The notes beneath the pieces were generated by a model. That model saw only the letters and a list, made by a program, of their open reading frames with translations. It was not told where the DNA came from and did not search any database. Shown here piece by piece: positions 14,446-15,193 of a stretch of 15,193 nucleotides of DNA (position 1 is its first letter; every line of letters starts with the position of its first letter). Source of the DNA: CALIBK01 sp037444165 (lineage in GTDB: Bacteria > Desulfobacterota > BSN033 > UBA1163); NCBI GenBank assembly GCA_037444165.1, contig JBBIMX010000062.1, forward strand, positions 1 through 15,193, given 5' to 3'. The position numbers were made by a program, and so were the translations under genes.

Positions 14446-15193
14446 TTACAAACTCCTTGCCTTTACAAGCCTGGTTTTAACAAGTTCAACTACTGCACGA
14501 TAAACCTCAAGTTGTTCTTCTTCAGTTAACCCCAATGCCTCAAATACAATCTTGTCAAGTTCTCTTCGGTCAGGCAGGATTTTATCAAGGAGGACCTTAT
14601 TTGGGTCAACAAATTCATATGGATGTTCAGGATTTTTACAATATCGTTCACGACAAAGCGGAAAACCAATTTCTTCAAATATACTATTTATTTCACGATT
14701 TGACATTTGTTTAAAAACTTGATGCAAAGTTTTAGATTGACTATCTTTTATGGAGGTTTTGCAAGGTATCAACAAATCAGCGGCTTCGTAAACTTTAAAA
14801 TCTAGTGCCCCCTCGCCAAGATTTATCCTACCAATAAGTTCAATCTGTAATGGTATGATTGTACTATTTAATAAAAAAATTGTTATTATCCCTTCCGAGC
14901 AATAAATGTCATAGAGCCGGGCATCACATAAGGAAACTTTGTTAAACAAAAAAGGATGTCTATCGTTATAACTCATCATACAAACAGCATCAGAAATATC
15001 CCTTTTTCCCAAGTCCCACCATCTTTGTCTTCCCCCGCATGAAGGTCTTTCGTGAAACTTCTGCTTCTCTCCCCATTTTATATATTCAAGGGCGTTTGTG
15101 CCTTTTAAATCCTTTTTATCTTTGTGGCACATAAAAATCTTGTATTTTAAATCTTCAGGCTTTATCAAAATGCTTTTGCATTCACGAGGGCTT
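14446..15193 (-). CDS. N6-adenine DNA methylase (Eco57I / type IIG-like), C-terminal part, cut by window edge
   Basis: The frame is open from the right window edge with no stop, so this is the C-terminus of a larger gene. A TTG at 15168 is an internal codon, not a convincing start. The visible protein reads SPRECKSILIKPEDLKYKIF, GTNALEYIKWGEKQKFHERP, GGRQRWWDLG, then FLLNSTIIPLQIELIGRINL and GEGALDFKVYEAADLLIP, a target-recognition-domain pattern. The end is RERYCKNPEHPYEFVDPNKV, PDRRELDKIVFEALGLTEEE and QLEVYRAVVELVKTRLVKAR. As I recall, this matches the C-terminal specificity region of roughly 1000-residue N6-adenine methylases labelled Eco57I-like. The catalytic NPPY motif would lie upstream, outside the window. 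It leads the island gene series and probably modifies host DNA to protect it from the PLD-helicase. Confidence 0.72.
   Translation of the reverse strand, partial: SPRECKSILIKPEDLKYKIFMCHKDKKDLKGTNALEYIKWGEKQKFHERPSCGGRQRWWDLGKRDISDAVCMMSYNDRHPFLFNKVSLCDARLYDIYCSEGIITIFLLNSTIIPLQIELIGRINLGEGALDFKVYEAADLLIPCKTSIKDSQSKTLHQVFKQMSNREINSIFEEIGFPLCRERYCKNPEHPYEFVDPNKVLLDKILPDRRELDKIVFEALGLTEEEQLEVYRAVVELVKTRLVKARSL

Noticed and set aside
9873..15193. Classical DISARM or BREX locus
   Set aside because: There is no DrmA/DrmB (DUF1998), PglZ or BrxL gene in the window. PLD is fused to the helicase rather than separate, and the methylase alone is not diagnostic.
1..15193. CRISPR array or tandem repeat array
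   Set aside because: No regularly spaced direct repeats were seen on reading through the window.

Overview
The left 9.7 kb is a plus-strand bacterial housekeeping block. It is purine-rich on the coding strand, often uses TTG starts and is tightly packed. The order is mutS2 (3' part only), dnaG, rpoD, a structured intergenic element, a promoter with tRNA-Met(CAU) and a strong terminator, a coiled-coil Zn-ribbon protein, RNase HI, the RNase P RNA, an NtrY-like sensor kinase, smpB and tmRNA. The type A RNase P RNA, the NtrY-type kinase, the primary sigma factor type and the tmRNA tag AANYDYALAA suggest a Gram-negative, Desulfobacterota-like organism. That assignment is inference. An 11-N run marks a draft or metagenome scaffold join inside mutS2.

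The core block works in information processing: mismatch or recombination-linked repair, primer synthesis, transcription initiation, RNA/DNA hybrid removal, tRNA 5' maturation and ribosome rescue. Two junctions are unusual. The RNase HI stop codon lies about 46 nt inside the RNase P RNA gene, and the SmpB stop codon lies about 32 nt inside its partner tmRNA gene. In both cases the mature RNA ends are fixed by helices whose two strands can be seen in the sequence.

The sequence character changes abruptly at the tmRNA 3' end, a classic integration site. From about 9690 to the right edge it is more A+T-rich and every gene is on the minus strand. In transcription order these are the C-terminal part of a large N6-adenine-type DNA methylase (running off the window), a DUF4258/DUF2283 pair resembling a toxin-antitoxin module, a 269-residue protein matching only the C-terminal part of DUF2851, and a 1063-residue protein that fuses a single-HKD PLD nuclease domain to an SNF2-type helicase. 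A minus-strand terminator closes the series just before the tmRNA.

The right-hand region reads as a genomic island carrying a restriction- or defence-like system. The DUF2851-C / PLD-SNF2 helicase pair, with overlapping reading frames, is the best candidate here for an undescribed system. No integrase, second att copy or methylase N-terminus is visible, because the island continues past the window.
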